From: Streptomyces taklimakanensis
GTDB lineage: Bacteria > Actinomycetota > Actinomycetes > Streptomycetales > Streptomycetaceae
Assembly: GCF_009709575.1 (NCBI RefSeq)
Contig: NZ_WIXO01000001.1
Coordinates: 5,644,001 to 5,708,000, forward strand
Reading direction: 5' to 3'
DNA length: 64,000 nucleotides
Shown here in pieces: positions 43,696-52,470 of this stretch. A program made the position numbers and the translations under genes. The notes below the pieces were generated by a model, which was given only the letters and a program-made list of their open reading frames with translations, had not been told where the DNA came from and ran no database searches. Numbering within the stretch: the first letter of the stretch is position 1; each line of letters starts with the position of its first letter.

Positions 43696-44919
43696 TCACC
43701 CCGACACTCGGGGTCCGGGCTTGAAACCGTGCGTCCTCGCCGCGCCGACGACCGCGAGGGCGAACAGGGACAGGGCGAGCAGAACCCACGGGAACGAGGC
43801 CGCGCCGGTGGACTCCAGCAGGAGACCGCCGACCACACCGCCACCCGCCACGGCGAGGTTGAAGACCGTGACGAGCATGGACTGGGCGACGTCCGCGCCG
43901 TCACCGGCGGTGTCGGCGATCGCCGTCTGCAGCAGGGTCGGCGCGCCGCCGAAGGTCAGCCCCCAGGCCACCACGCCGACGACCACCGCGACCGGCGAGT
44001 CGTGGCCGATGCCGAGCACCAGGGAGGCGACGGCGAGACCGGCGAGGCTGAGGAGCGTGATCGCGCGGAGACCGCGGTCGACGAACATGCCGGTGAACCA
44101 GATGCCGACGATGGCGGTGGCGCCGAAGACCAACAGCATCACGTCGACGCGGTCACCGAGGCCGGCCTGGCCCATGAACGGCGCGATGTAGGTGTAGAGG
44201 ACGTTGTGGGCCAGGATCCACAGGAAGATGACCGCGAGGATCGAGCGGATGCCCGGCATCAGGAAGATCTCCCGGATGGGCCTGCGCTGCTCGGCGGTCT
44301 GCCCGGGGAAGTCGGGCACCAGGGCGCTCACCCAGACCATCAGCAGCAGCGCCACGGCCGACATGACCCAGAAGACGCCCTGCCATCCGAAGATCGTCCC
44401 CAGCCAGGTACCCAGCGGGACACCGAAGGTCAGGGCGATCGGCTGTCCCACGCCGACGACCGCCAGAGCCCGGCCCTGCAGGTGTTCGGGCACCAGGCGC
44501 CGGGCGTAGCCGGCGAGCAGACCCCAGATCACGCCGGCCGCCATGCCGGCGACGAAGCGGGCGCCCAGGGTGATCGTGTAGTTCGTCGACAGGGCCGTGA
44601 CGCTGTTGAAGACGAACAGACCGCCGACGGCGCACAGGAGGAGCGGCCGGCGCCGCACGCTGCGGGTCGCGGCGATCACGGGGATGGCGGCGATCACGGA
44701 CCCGACCGCGTACAGGGTGACGAGCTGGCCCGCCAGCCCCTCCGACACCCCGAGGCCGCGTCCGATCTGCGGGAGCAGGCCGGCCGGCATCGTCTCCGTC
44801 ATGATGGCCAGGAAGCCGGCGGCCGTGAAGGCCAGCAACTTCGGATGGGGGAGCCGCTCCTCGGTCGGTTCCGGGTCCAGACGCAGGGCGGTCACTTCTC
44901 CGCTGTCAGCGGTGGTCAT
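43696..44919 (-). CDS. MFS efflux transporter
   Basis: A 407-residue twelve-helix transporter of the AraJ/DHA1 group. It begins KLLAFTAAGFLAIMTETMPAGLLP. It has the motif-A-like loop ATRSVRRRPLLL and a GFKPGP end after the last helix. It is the last gene of a same-strand series behind the indigoidine synthetase (97 bp after the isomerase-like gene). Export of the pigment or a shunt product is a reasonable inference. The terminator lies just downstream. Confidence 0.85.
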   Translation of the reverse strand: MTTADSGEVTALRLDPEPTEERLPHPKLLAFTAAGFLAIMTETMPAGLLPQIGRGLGVSEGLAGQLVTLYAVGSVIAAIPVIAATRSVRRRPLLLCAVGGLFVFNSVTALSTNYTITLGARFVAGMAAGVIWGLLAGYARRLVPEHLQGRALAVVGVGQPIALTFGVPLGTWLGTIFGWQGVFWVMSAVALLLMVWVSALVPDFPGQTAEQRRPIREIFLMPGIRSILAVIFLWILAHNVLYTYIAPFMGQAGLGDRVDVMLLVFGATAIVGIWFTGMFVDRGLRAITLLSLAGLAVASLVLGIGHDSPVAVVVGVVAWGLTFGGAPTLLQTAIADTAGDGADVAQSMLVTVFNLAVAGGGVVGGLLLESTGAASFPWVLLALSLFALAVVGAARTHGFKPGPRVSG

Positions 44920-45016
44920 GAGAGTTCTCCAGTTCGTCGCGGCCCGTCCGGCCGGGCGGGCCGCGACAGTCGGGGTCGGAAGGCGCCGTGTGTCGTCTCC
45001 GCGACGGGCGCCGGTG

Positions 45017-45763
45017 TCAGTGCTCGGACAGCAGGGAGCCGTGGCCGTGGACACGGTCCTGGATGCCGTTCCGGCGCAGGGCGTGCCAGTACAGAACCGT
45101 GTTGTTGGAGATGACGGGCTTGCCGAGCCACGTCTCGGCGACGGCGGCGAGACGCGCCATGGCCACGTTGGTGCCGACCTGGACGATCGCCTCGACGTCC
45201 GGGCCGTCGATCTCCTCGACCACATCGCGCAGCTGCGTCTCGGAGACGTGGGAGATCTTGGCCGGGCTGGGCATGCCCAACCCCCGGATCCGCACGATGT
45301 CGTAGCCGCTGTCCTTGAAGAACCGGCTGACGGAGTCGTCGCCGACCGGCAGGTAAGGGGTGACGACCGCGATGCGCCGGGCCCCGTAGGCGGTCAGCGC
45401 GGCGTTGATCGCGTCGGGGCTCATCGTGACGGGCAGGCCGTCCGCGGCCTCCCGCATCGAGGCGAGGACACGGGCGTGGGAATCGGGCCCCTCCCAGTAG
45501 CTCTCCGGCGAGACCGCGACGATCACGCAGTCGGGACGGCAACTGACGACGCTCTTGATCGCGGGGTGGGTGGAACGGCGGATGCTCCGCATCACGTGGT
45601 CGAAGCCGGGCTCGTCGACCATGGAGTCGTCGCCGATCACCATGCGCCCGGTGTGGTTGGTGACCTGGTGGGGCCGTAGGGCCTCCATCTCGGGTTGGGC
45701 CGAGGTGTTGGTCGAGGGGACGACCACGCCGACCTTGAGACGGGGGCCGAGGGAGTCGGTCAT
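45017..45763 (-). CDS. Maleate isomerase/Asp-Glu racemase superfamily protein lacking the usual cysteines
   Basis: A 248-residue protein with the two-lobed racemase fold. KVGVVVPSTNTSAQPEME is the classic N-terminal motif of maleate isomerases and arylmalonate decarboxylases, and ALTAYGARRIAVVTPYLP is also typical. At the two places where catalytic cysteines normally sit it reads VAVSPESYW and VQVGTNVAMARL, so both appear to be replaced. It may use another mechanism or have changed substrate. It lies between the tautomerase and MFS genes behind indC, suggesting a role in modifying the pigment or its precursor. Confidence 0.8.
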   Translation of the reverse strand: MTDSLGPRLKVGVVVPSTNTSAQPEMEALRPHQVTNHTGRMVIGDDSMVDEPGFDHVMRSIRRSTHPAIKSVVSCRPDCVIVAVSPESYWEGPDSHARVLASMREAADGLPVTMSPDAINAALTAYGARRIAVVTPYLPVGDDSVSRFFKDSGYDIVRIRGLGMPSPAKISHVSETQLRDVVEEIDGPDVEAIVQVGTNVAMARLAAVAETWLGKPVISNNTVLYWHALRRNGIQDRVHGHGSLLSEH

Positions 45764-45884
45764 TGCCTTGTCCTCTTCCTGTGGGAGTAGGGGCCCGCGC
45801 GGGGTTTCGGGCAGGCCCGGACCCGGCCGCCGGCGCGGGAGGCCGGCGGCCGGGGTGCCGACGCGCGGGGCGCGGCGGACCGGT

Positions 45885-46118
45885 TCAGACGGACCGGTAG
45901 CGGGGTTCCTTGATCAGTCGGTGCTCTCGCCCGGTGATCTCGTGGTCGACGACCCGGTCGTTCCACTCCTGTCGGTCGACCGGCCGCAGGGCTATCGAAA
46001 CGGCGCCGTCGTCGGTGCCGAAGTGCTCGGTGACGACCGCGGTCAGGGCGGCGGCCAGCCGGCGCTTCTGCTCGTCGGTGAATTCCTTGGGGAAGTGCAT
46101 GATGGTCACGTGAGGCAC
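45885..46118 (-). CDS. 4-oxalocrotonate tautomerase family protein
   Basis: A 77-residue protein beginning MPHVTIMHFP. The proline exposed after Met removal is the general base of this family. Length equals that of PptA-type tautomerases. It would catalyse keto-enol isomerisation of a small unsaturated acid or ketone. Only 28 bp separate it from the indC stop, so it is almost certainly cotranscribed. Indigoidine formation involves keto-enol and imine-enamine shifts, which makes a direct role attractive but unproven. Confidence 0.88.
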   Translation of the reverse strand: MPHVTIMHFPKEFTDEQKRRLAAALTAVVTEHFGTDDGAVSIALRPVDRQEWNDRVVDHEITGREHRLIKEPRYRSV

Positions 46119-46146
46119 GGGTGCGGCTCCGTATCCGTCGCGGTGG

Positions 46147-49100
46147 TCAGCAAAGACCGAGGCGGCCCCGGATCGCGGTGACCAGCTCCGCTACGCCGGG
46201 TTCCTTGAGCACGGCGTAGTGGTCGCCGTTCAGCGTGATCATGGTGGCCGGCGTGGCGGAGTAGCCGGAGGCGCCCTCGATGAAGGAGTAGTCGTCCCCA
46301 GCGGCTTTGAAGACGGTCACGGGCGCGTCGAGCCGGCGTTCCGCCAGCTCGCGGAAGTTGTAGTCGAACTCGTAGGTCTCCCGGACGATCCGCGTGATGC
46401 GCCGCACCAGTTGTTCGTCCAGTGCGGGGATACGGTGACGGACGAACGCCACGAAACCGTCCTCGTCGCGTGCCGCATCCAGGCATCGCTCCACGTCGGG
46501 ACCGCTGACGGAGCCGGTGAAGACCGAGTGGAGGATCGTCACGTAGGCGGGGTTGGCGTAGGATGCCTCGCGCCCGTGGCGCTCGGCGTCGGCCGCGCGG
46601 ACCTTCGGGTTGCCGGGGCAGATCAGGAAGAGGTTCTCCACTTTCTCCCCCGACCGCTCCAGTTGCCAGGCCGCCTCGAAGGCGACACGGGCCCCGAAGG
46701 AGTAGCCCCACAGCGTGTAGGGCCCCTCGGGCTGTACGCGCCGGATCTCGGCCACGTCGGCGCCGGCCATCTCCTGGACCGTCGGGTAGGGCTCCTCACC
46801 GGCGTTGATGCCGTGGGCCTGCACTCCGTAGAACGGCCGGCCGAGGTCGGACTCCCGTCCGAGCAGGCGGAGGTTCATCGGGTAACCGCCGAGCCCGGGC
46901 CAGCAGAACACCGGAGCGGCACCGTCACCGCCGTCGTGCAGCCGTACGAGCCGCGAGGCCGGTCCGGCGGAGCCGTCCGCGATGCGAGCGGCGAGGTCGG
47001 CCAGTTTCGGTGCCTCGAAGACGACCTGGAGCGGCAGCCGGGTGCCGAACTCCCTGTTGACGCGGTTGACCAGGGCGACGGCGGTGAGGGAGTTGCCGCC
47101 CGAGGCGAAGAAGTCGTCCGCGGCGGAGACGTCCTCGTACTTCAGTGCCTTCCCCCAGACCTCGGCGAGCCACCGCTCGTGCGGAGTGGCCGGTGCGACG
47201 TACGGGGCGCCACTGCCCGCGGCGCGCACTTCCTCACGGGCGGCCAGGGCCTTCACGTCCACCTTGCCGTTGGCGGTGAGGGGAAGTTCGTCCATCACCA
47301 GGACCCGGTTGGGGATCATGTAGTCGGGCAGGAAGGTCGCCAGGTCGTCCTTGACGAGCTCGGCGGGCCCCTTCACATGGACGGCGTCCTCGTTCATGCC
47401 CTCGCTGCGGATCTGCTCCTCGCTCACCCTGCCGCCGAGGAAGAAGTACGAGGGGCCCGTCTCGATCCCGCAGGACGTGAGGATGTCGTCCACGCGCCGG
47501 GCGGCCGGCAGCGGATTGCCGGACTTGGAGCTGTAGCCGGAGGACATGAGGCCCAGGCCGAGAGCGTTGCGCTGGAGGTGGTGCAGCCTGGCGCCCATGC
47601 CGACGTACTCCAGCCACGGCTGTGACGCCCGGCTGACGGCGGTGACACCGAAGGAGGCACGGTCGTACACGGCCTGGTTGATGGCGATCACGTGTCGGCG
47701 CTGTATCAGCGTCTCGGAGACGAGTTCGAGGTCGCCGTCCCGGTGGCGGTAGTGACCCGCCGGCAGGCCCGTGACACGTCCGGGGTGCGCCTGCACGTAG
47801 ATCTCGATCGGGTCCTGCCGGGGCTCCCCGTCGTCGCGGCGGACCTCGAAGGTGCCCAGGTAGTGGTCCTCCTCGGCGACGTCGAGGCGGTCCTTGACGG
47901 AGGGCTCGTACGCCAGGGGCCGGATGGTCAGCCCGTACTCGGGCAGGACCTCCTCGAACACCCCCAGCATGTGGCCCGCCTCGAACTCCAGGACCTCCCG
48001 GATGTTGTTGGCGTAGACGGGCTCGATGGCCCGTCTCCTGCCGAGGAAGTGGACGTTGAGGAACACGCTGCCGGCCGGACTCGCGGAGGAGGGGGCCGGA
48101 TCCGCGATCCGCACCAGGGCGTGGTCGACGGGGTGGTAGTAGTACAGGCCCCCGTCCACGCCCCGGAGTCCGGCGGTCTCCAGGTACATCTGGGTCGCGT
48201 ACAACGCGCCGGGGGAGGCGTAGGAGTACTTCGGCAACAGCCGCTCGTCGCTGTGGAACCGGCCGAACCACCGCAGTGCCTCGCCGAGCTGCGACGGTGT
48301 CAGATCCTCCAGGTCGCGCGCCAGGGTGCCGACCGGCCGCGGGGCGAGCAACTCCACGATGTCGGCACGAGTGACCTCCCCTCCGTCGTAGAAGCGGTAC
48401 GTCTTGCGGGCGAAGGTCTCCCTGCGCTGGCGCTCGGTCTCCTTCCGGCCCGGCAGCGCGAGCACGGGGCGCCCGGCGAGTTCGTCGGCGTCGCGCAGCC
48501 CGGGGTTGGACAGTTGCGCCCGCACCTGGAGCTTGTCGGCCTTGGACTGGTGGTGGCCGCCGTGGTTGCCCTGGTCCATCAGGGCCGCTTCCCGGGGGTT
48601 CAGCTCGATGCACGCGACCAGGTTCTGGAAGCCGGTGCGCGCGTCGTCGGTGACGACGGCCGCGGCGCGGCGGACCCAGGTGTGCTCTTCGATGGCCACG
48701 GCGATCTCGTCCAACTCGACGCGGTGGCCGCGTAACTTGACCTGGTTGTCGACGCGGCCGACGCAGGTGATCGTGCCGTCGGGGTTCCAGTAGGCCAGGT
48801 CGCCGGTCCGGTAGAGCCGCTCGGTGGGGACGAACGGCGAGGGGACGAAACGCTCCTCGGTCAGATCGGGCCGGTGCAGGTAGCCGCGGGCCAGTTGGAC
48901 GCCGCCTATGTACAGCTCGCCGGTCGTGCCGATGTCGACCGGCGCGCGTTCCTCGTCGAGGATGAAGCACTGTGTGTTGTCGACCGGCACGCCGATCGGG
49001 ACCGAACCGGCGCCGTCGCCGAGCGTGTCGGGATCGACCAGGTGGGCGGTCGCGTTGATCGTGGTCTCCGTCGGCCCGTACAGGTTGACCAGGCTCGCCC

Positions 49101-50022
49101 ACGGAAGTTCGGTGAGCAGTGTGCGGGCGAGCCGCTGCGAGAGCATCTCGCCCCCCGAGAAGACGCGTCGGAGCGTGGTGCAGCTCGCCAGTTCCTCGGT
49201 CTCCAGGAGGGCCTGCAGCAGGGTGGGGACACCCTGCAGGGCCGTCACCTCGTACCGGCGGACGGTGTCGATCAGCGCCTCGGGGTCCCGGTGGACGCCC
49301 GGCGCGCCGACGACGATCCGGGCGCCGGTGGCGGACGCCAGGATCTCCCACTGGGCGGCGTCGAAGCTCATCGGCGTCTTCTGGAGCACGGTCACGTGGC
49401 GCCCGAGGTGGCCGATGGTGTGCATCCACCGCAGCTGCGACACGATGCTGCGGTGCTCGATCGTCACCCCCTTCGGCCTGCCGGTGCTGCCGGAGGTGTA
49501 GATGACGTACGCGAGCGAGTTCGGGCGCGGTCCGGCGAGGAGCGGGGCCGGCGCGGTCCCCCCGGTGGCCGGGGGGACGTCCCGCGCCTCGTCGAGTGTG
49601 ACGACCCGCGTGCCGCGCGGAGCGATGCGGGTCAGGCGTTCGCGCAGGTGATCCTGGGTGACGACGATGCTCGTACGGCTGTCCTCGAGCATGTAGCGCA
49701 GCCGGTCCTCGGGGTACTCCGGGGACAGCGGCAGATAGGCGGCTCCCGCGATCAGAATCCCCCACGCTCCGATCAGCAGGTCCGGTGACGGCTCGACGTA
49801 CAGGCCGACGCGGTCGTCGGCTCCCACGGCGAGGTGGCGCAGGTGGGCGGCGAGCCGGTCGCTCGCCTGTCCCAGCTCACGGTAGGTGAGCCGGCGGTCT
49901 TCGAAGACGACCGCCACGGCTTCGGGCTCTGCCTCCACCTGCTGCTCCAGCAGGGCGGGCAGGCAGGTGCCGTGTTGCGGTCGGGTGTCGCGTGCGGGCA
50001 CAGCGGACTGAGCGGTTCTCAA
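46147..50022 (-). CDS. indC: Indigoidine synthetase (A-Ox-PCP-TE NRPS)
   Basis: A 1291-residue single-module NRPS matching BpsA/IndC along its whole length. The adenylation domain (about 25-520, YTSGSTGRPKG) has pocket residues I read as D-A-W-Q-F-G-L-I-N-K, a glutamine code. The FMN oxidase domain sits inside it (about 555-890, KTYRFYDGG, SSGYSSKSGNPLPAARR). PCP follows at about 965-1040 (FFASGGNSLTAV). The thioesterase at about 1055-1290 has GYSFGA and GDHYAVL. It cyclises and oxidises L-Gln; two units join to blue indigoidine. The start is a TTG after GGGGGATACC. A divergent TetR regulator lies upstream. Confidence 0.95.
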   Translation of the reverse strand: MRTAQSAVPARDTRPQHGTCLPALLEQQVEAEPEAVAVVFEDRRLTYRELGQASDRLAAHLRHLAVGADDRVGLYVEPSPDLLIGAWGILIAGAAYLPLSPEYPEDRLRYMLEDSRTSIVVTQDHLRERLTRIAPRGTRVVTLDEARDVPPATGGTAPAPLLAGPRPNSLAYVIYTSGSTGRPKGVTIEHRSIVSQLRWMHTIGHLGRHVTVLQKTPMSFDAAQWEILASATGARIVVGAPGVHRDPEALIDTVRRYEVTALQGVPTLLQALLETEELASCTTLRRVFSGGEMLSQRLARTLLTELPWASLVNLYGPTETTINATAHLVDPDTLGDGAGSVPIGVPVDNTQCFILDEERAPVDIGTTGELYIGGVQLARGYLHRPDLTEERFVPSPFVPTERLYRTGDLAYWNPDGTITCVGRVDNQVKLRGHRVELDEIAVAIEEHTWVRRAAAVVTDDARTGFQNLVACIELNPREAALMDQGNHGGHHQSKADKLQVRAQLSNPGLRDADELAGRPVLALPGRKETERQRRETFARKTYRFYDGGEVTRADIVELLAPRPVGTLARDLEDLTPSQLGEALRWFGRFHSDERLLPKYSYASPGALYATQMYLETAGLRGVDGGLYYYHPVDHALVRIADPAPSSASPAGSVFLNVHFLGRRRAIEPVYANNIREVLEFEAGHMLGVFEEVLPEYGLTIRPLAYEPSVKDRLDVAEEDHYLGTFEVRRDDGEPRQDPIEIYVQAHPGRVTGLPAGHYRHRDGDLELVSETLIQRRHVIAINQAVYDRASFGVTAVSRASQPWLEYVGMGARLHHLQRNALGLGLMSSGYSSKSGNPLPAARRVDDILTSCGIETGPSYFFLGGRVSEEQIRSEGMNEDAVHVKGPAELVKDDLATFLPDYMIPNRVLVMDELPLTANGKVDVKALAAREEVRAAGSGAPYVAPATPHERWLAEVWGKALKYEDVSAADDFFASGGNSLTAVALVNRVNREFGTRLPLQVVFEAPKLADLAARIADGSAGPASRLVRLHDGGDGAAPVFCWPGLGGYPMNLRLLGRESDLGRPFYGVQAHGINAGEEPYPTVQEMAGADVAEIRRVQPEGPYTLWGYSFGARVAFEAAWQLERSGEKVENLFLICPGNPKVRAADAERHGREASYANPAYVTILHSVFTGSVSGPDVERCLDAARDEDGFVAFVRHRIPALDEQLVRRITRIVRETYEFDYNFRELAERRLDAPVTVFKAAGDDYSFIEGASGYSATPATMITLNGDHYAVLKEPGVAELVTAIRGRLGLC

Positions 50023-50236
50023 GGTATCCCCCAGTGAATGGCTGGCTCTCCCCCGTGTTCCGCGCCCCGATGTCGCTGTCCGGGTGCGGTGGGAGCCTTC
50101 GCGGCGCCGGCGTCAGGAGCGGTTCGTCTCCTGCTCCACAGCGGTGCGATCGAGGACCGGGCGCGCTGCCCGGAGCTCGGCGCCTCAACGACGCCACAGA
50201 GGCAACCACACCACCGGGTCCCGGGCAAGGTTTTTT

Positions 50237-50246
50237 AACGAGCGTT
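50237..50246. promoter_or_regulatory. Candidate TetR operator between tetR and indC
   Basis: AACGAGCGTT (AACG-AG-CGTT) in the AT-rich stretch TTTTTTAACGAGCGTTCC resembles operators of short TetR repressors. It lies 23 bp before the tetR ATG and about 215 bp before indC. It overlaps a weak TTTTTT/GATAAA promoter with 17-bp spacing. Confidence 0.45.
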
Positions 50247-50268
50247 CCACAACTGATAAACTTCACCC

Positions 50269-50856
50269 ATGTCACCACGCCCCAGGAACTTCGATCTCGA
50301 TCACGCGCTGGACGCGGCCATGGCCACGTTCTGGGACAAGGGGTACGCCGCCACGTCGGCCCAGGACCTGGTGGAGAGCACGGGCTTGGGCCGCGGCAGC
50401 CTCTACAACGCGTTCCACAGCAAGCACGACCTGTTCGAGGCGGCCATCGAGCGCTACGACGCCGAGTGGACGACCCGGTTGGTGGCGCTCCTCGAAGAGG
50501 GGCCGGGGCTCGCCCGTGACCGAATACGCGCCGTCCTGATGAGCGTGGTGGAGGAGGAGACCGCCGAGGCGCCGGAACACCGCGGCTGTCTCGTGGTCAA
50601 CACCGCGATGGAGTTGGCGGGCCGGGATCCGCGGGTCACCGAGCTCGTGCGGAGGACCTTCGCGCGCATGGAGGCGGCGTTGACGGCCTGTGTCGAGCAG
50701 GGGTGGCGCGACGGCTCGATCGAGGAGACCGCGGCCTCCCGCTCCCTGGCGCTGCATTTGCTCAACTCGCTGTACGGCCTCCGCGTGTTGGGCAAGGTGG
50801 CCGATCGCGAGACCCTGGTCGGTGTCGTGGACCGGGCCCTGCCGCCGCTTCCATAG
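50269..50856 (+). CDS. TetR-family regulator divergent to indC
   Basis: A 195-residue regulator. The N-terminal helix-turn-helix (about 8-55; FWDKGYAATSAQDLVEST, GRGSLYNAFHSKHDLFEAAI) is of the type often controlling oxidoreductase or efflux genes. The C-terminal ligand domain includes HRGCLVVNTAMELAGRDPRV with a cysteine that could sense electrophiles or redox change. No Shine-Dalgarno lies before the ATG. The likely -10 (GATAAA, 50254-50259) is only 9 bp away, so the mRNA may be leaderless. It probably represses indC and itself. Confidence 0.88.
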   Translation: MSPRPRNFDLDHALDAAMATFWDKGYAATSAQDLVESTGLGRGSLYNAFHSKHDLFEAAIERYDAEWTTRLVALLEEGPGLARDRIRAVLMSVVEEETAEAPEHRGCLVVNTAMELAGRDPRVTELVRRTFARMEAALTACVEQGWRDGSIEETAASRSLALHLLNSLYGLRVLGKVADRETLVGVVDRALPPLP

Positions 50857-50886
50857 CGGTGCGCGGGCTCTTGCGCCGGGTGGCCG

Positions 50887-51216
50887 TCAGGGCTCCTCGG
50901 GGGTGGCGGAACCCTCCAGCCTCAGCAGGCTGTCCAGCAGTCCCGGAAAGCGTTCCTCGAAGTCCGGGCGCAACCGCAGCAGCATGCCCGTACCGGTGCT
51001 GCGCTGGAGGATGAACCCTGCCTCGCGGAGCACCTTCCAGTGGTAGGAGCGGGTCGATTTCGAGCCCGGTACGTCGAGCGTGGAGCAGGCGACCTCGGTT
51101 CCGGGTTCCGAGGCGAGCCGGACCACCACTCGGCGTCGATGCCGGTCGGCCAACGCGGCGTACACGGCGCCGAGTTCCACCGCCTCCAGCGGCGGATGAG
51201 ACAGCTGAACGGGCAT
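50887..51216 (-). CDS. ArsR-family (winged helix) repressor
   Basis: A 109-residue regulator with one winged-helix domain (AVYAALADRHRRRVVVRLAS, then STRSYHWKVLREAGFILQR). It has no clear metal-binding cysteine motif (one cysteine, in VACSTLDV). It belongs to the non-metal ArsR group that controls a neighbouring oxidoreductase. The ATG at 51216 is preferred over an upstream GTG-type extension because it starts at the domain. The perfect 20-bp palindrome at 51285-51304 in the shared promoter region is its likely operator. Confidence 0.85.
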   Translation of the reverse strand: MPVQLSHPPLEAVELGAVYAALADRHRRRVVVRLASEPGTEVACSTLDVPGSKSTRSYHWKVLREAGFILQRSTGTGMLLRLRPDFEERFPGLLDSLLRLEGSATPEEP

Positions 51217-51284
51217 CCGCGGCCTTTCACCGAGAGGTCGTCGAAGAGCGTTGCCAGCATAACCGGGGCCCTCTAGGGTGAAGT

Positions 51285-51304
51285 GGTTCGAAAATTTTCG
51301 AACC
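51285..51304. promoter_or_regulatory. Perfect 20-bp palindrome, probable ArsR operator
   Basis: GGTTCGAAAATTTTCGAACC is exactly self-complementary. It lies between divergent arsR and oxidoreductase genes in an otherwise GC-rich setting, 61 bp before the oxidoreductase ATG. Its position and symmetry fit a homodimeric winged-helix repressor controlling both genes. Confidence 0.75.
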
Positions 51305-51365
51305 CTGGGCCATGGCACGTGCCCCGCGCATTCCGATCACCCGACACCACGGCAGGAGTCACCCC

Positions 51366-52241
51366 ATGTCCACGGCACAACCGACCATCGCGGTTTTGGG
51401 CACCGGCATCATCGGCGCCCCCGTCGCGCGCAACCTGAGCAAGAGCGGTTTCGCCGTTCGGGCGTGGAACCGCACCGGAAGCAAGGCCGAGGCGCTGACC
51501 GCCGACGGTGTGCGCGCCGTCGACACCCCGGCCGACGCGGTCGCGGACGCCGATGTGGTCCTGACCGCCCTCAACGACGGCCCCCGCGTCCTGGAGGCCA
51601 TGGAGGCGGCCGCTCCGGGACTGGCCGAGGGCGCGATCTGGGTGCAGACCAGCACGGTGGGGGAGGAGGTCGACCGGCTCGCCGCCCACGCCGCCGAGGC
51701 CGGCCTGGTGTTCGTCGACGCCCCCGTGCAGGGCACCCGACAACCCGCCGAACTGGGCAAACTGGTGATCATGGCAGCCGGGCCGCAGGTCGTGCGCCCC
51801 ACCGTGCAGCCGATCTTCGACGCCATCGGCTCGCGCACCGTGTGGGTCGGGGAGGACGGCGCCTCCGGAGCGGCCAGCCGTCTGAAGCTCGTCCTCAACA
51901 CCTGGGTGATCGCGCTGACCCACGGCGTCGGCGAGGCGCTGGCCCTGGCCGACCGGCTGGGCGTCGAGCCGGAGCACTTCCTCGACGTCGTCGCGGGCGG
52001 CCCGATGGACAACGGCTTCTTCCGGGCCAAGTCCTCCGCGATCCTCTCCGGCGACTACACCCCCAGCTTCTCCGTGGACAACTCCGAGAAGGACGCCCGG
52101 CTCGTGTTGGAGGCGGCTCGGCGCGTCGGTGTCCGTCTGGACTGCGTCGAGGCGGGCCACCGACGCTTTCGGCGCGCTTCGGAACAGGGGCACGGGGGCA
52201 GGGACATGGCGGCCGGTTACTTCGCGAGCTTCGACGCGTAG
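51366..52241 (+). CDS. NAD(P)-dependent oxidoreductase, beta-hydroxyacid dehydrogenase family
   Basis: A 291-residue protein. The Rossmann domain contains IAVLGTGIIGAPVARNL and the NADP-type VRAWNRTGSKAE. The family motif DAPVQGTRQPAELGKL and the catalytic lysine region ASRLKLVLNTWV follow, then a helical C-terminal domain. Relatives reduce or oxidise small hydroxy acids, semialdehydes or imines; substrate is not predictable. It is driven from the same gap as the ArsR repressor, a common pairing where the repressor senses a reactive small molecule. Confidence 0.87.
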   Translation: MSTAQPTIAVLGTGIIGAPVARNLSKSGFAVRAWNRTGSKAEALTADGVRAVDTPADAVADADVVLTALNDGPRVLEAMEAAAPGLAEGAIWVQTSTVGEEVDRLAAHAAEAGLVFVDAPVQGTRQPAELGKLVIMAAGPQVVRPTVQPIFDAIGSRTVWVGEDGASGAASRLKLVLNTWVIALTHGVGEALALADRLGVEPEHFLDVVAGGPMDNGFFRAKSSAILSGDYTPSFSVDNSEKDARLVLEAARRVGVRLDCVEAGHRRFRRASEQGHGGRDMAAGYFASFDA

Positions 52242-52470
52242 AGCACCGAGGCGGCCGACGGCACCCGGCCGGGGGAGGGGGCGGCCGCTCGGCCGGTTCC
52301 GTCCTCCCGGTCGGAAGTCGCGTGCGGGACGGTCCGTCGACGTGGCGCGTGTCTTGTTCTCGGCGCTTCGGTCGTCGCCTCCGCGCCGTAGGGTGACGGG
52401 GACCGTGGTCGCCGCGTCGCGCCCGTCGGGCCGGGGCGCGGGCCGTGCCGGACGAGAGACGAGGGTGTCG

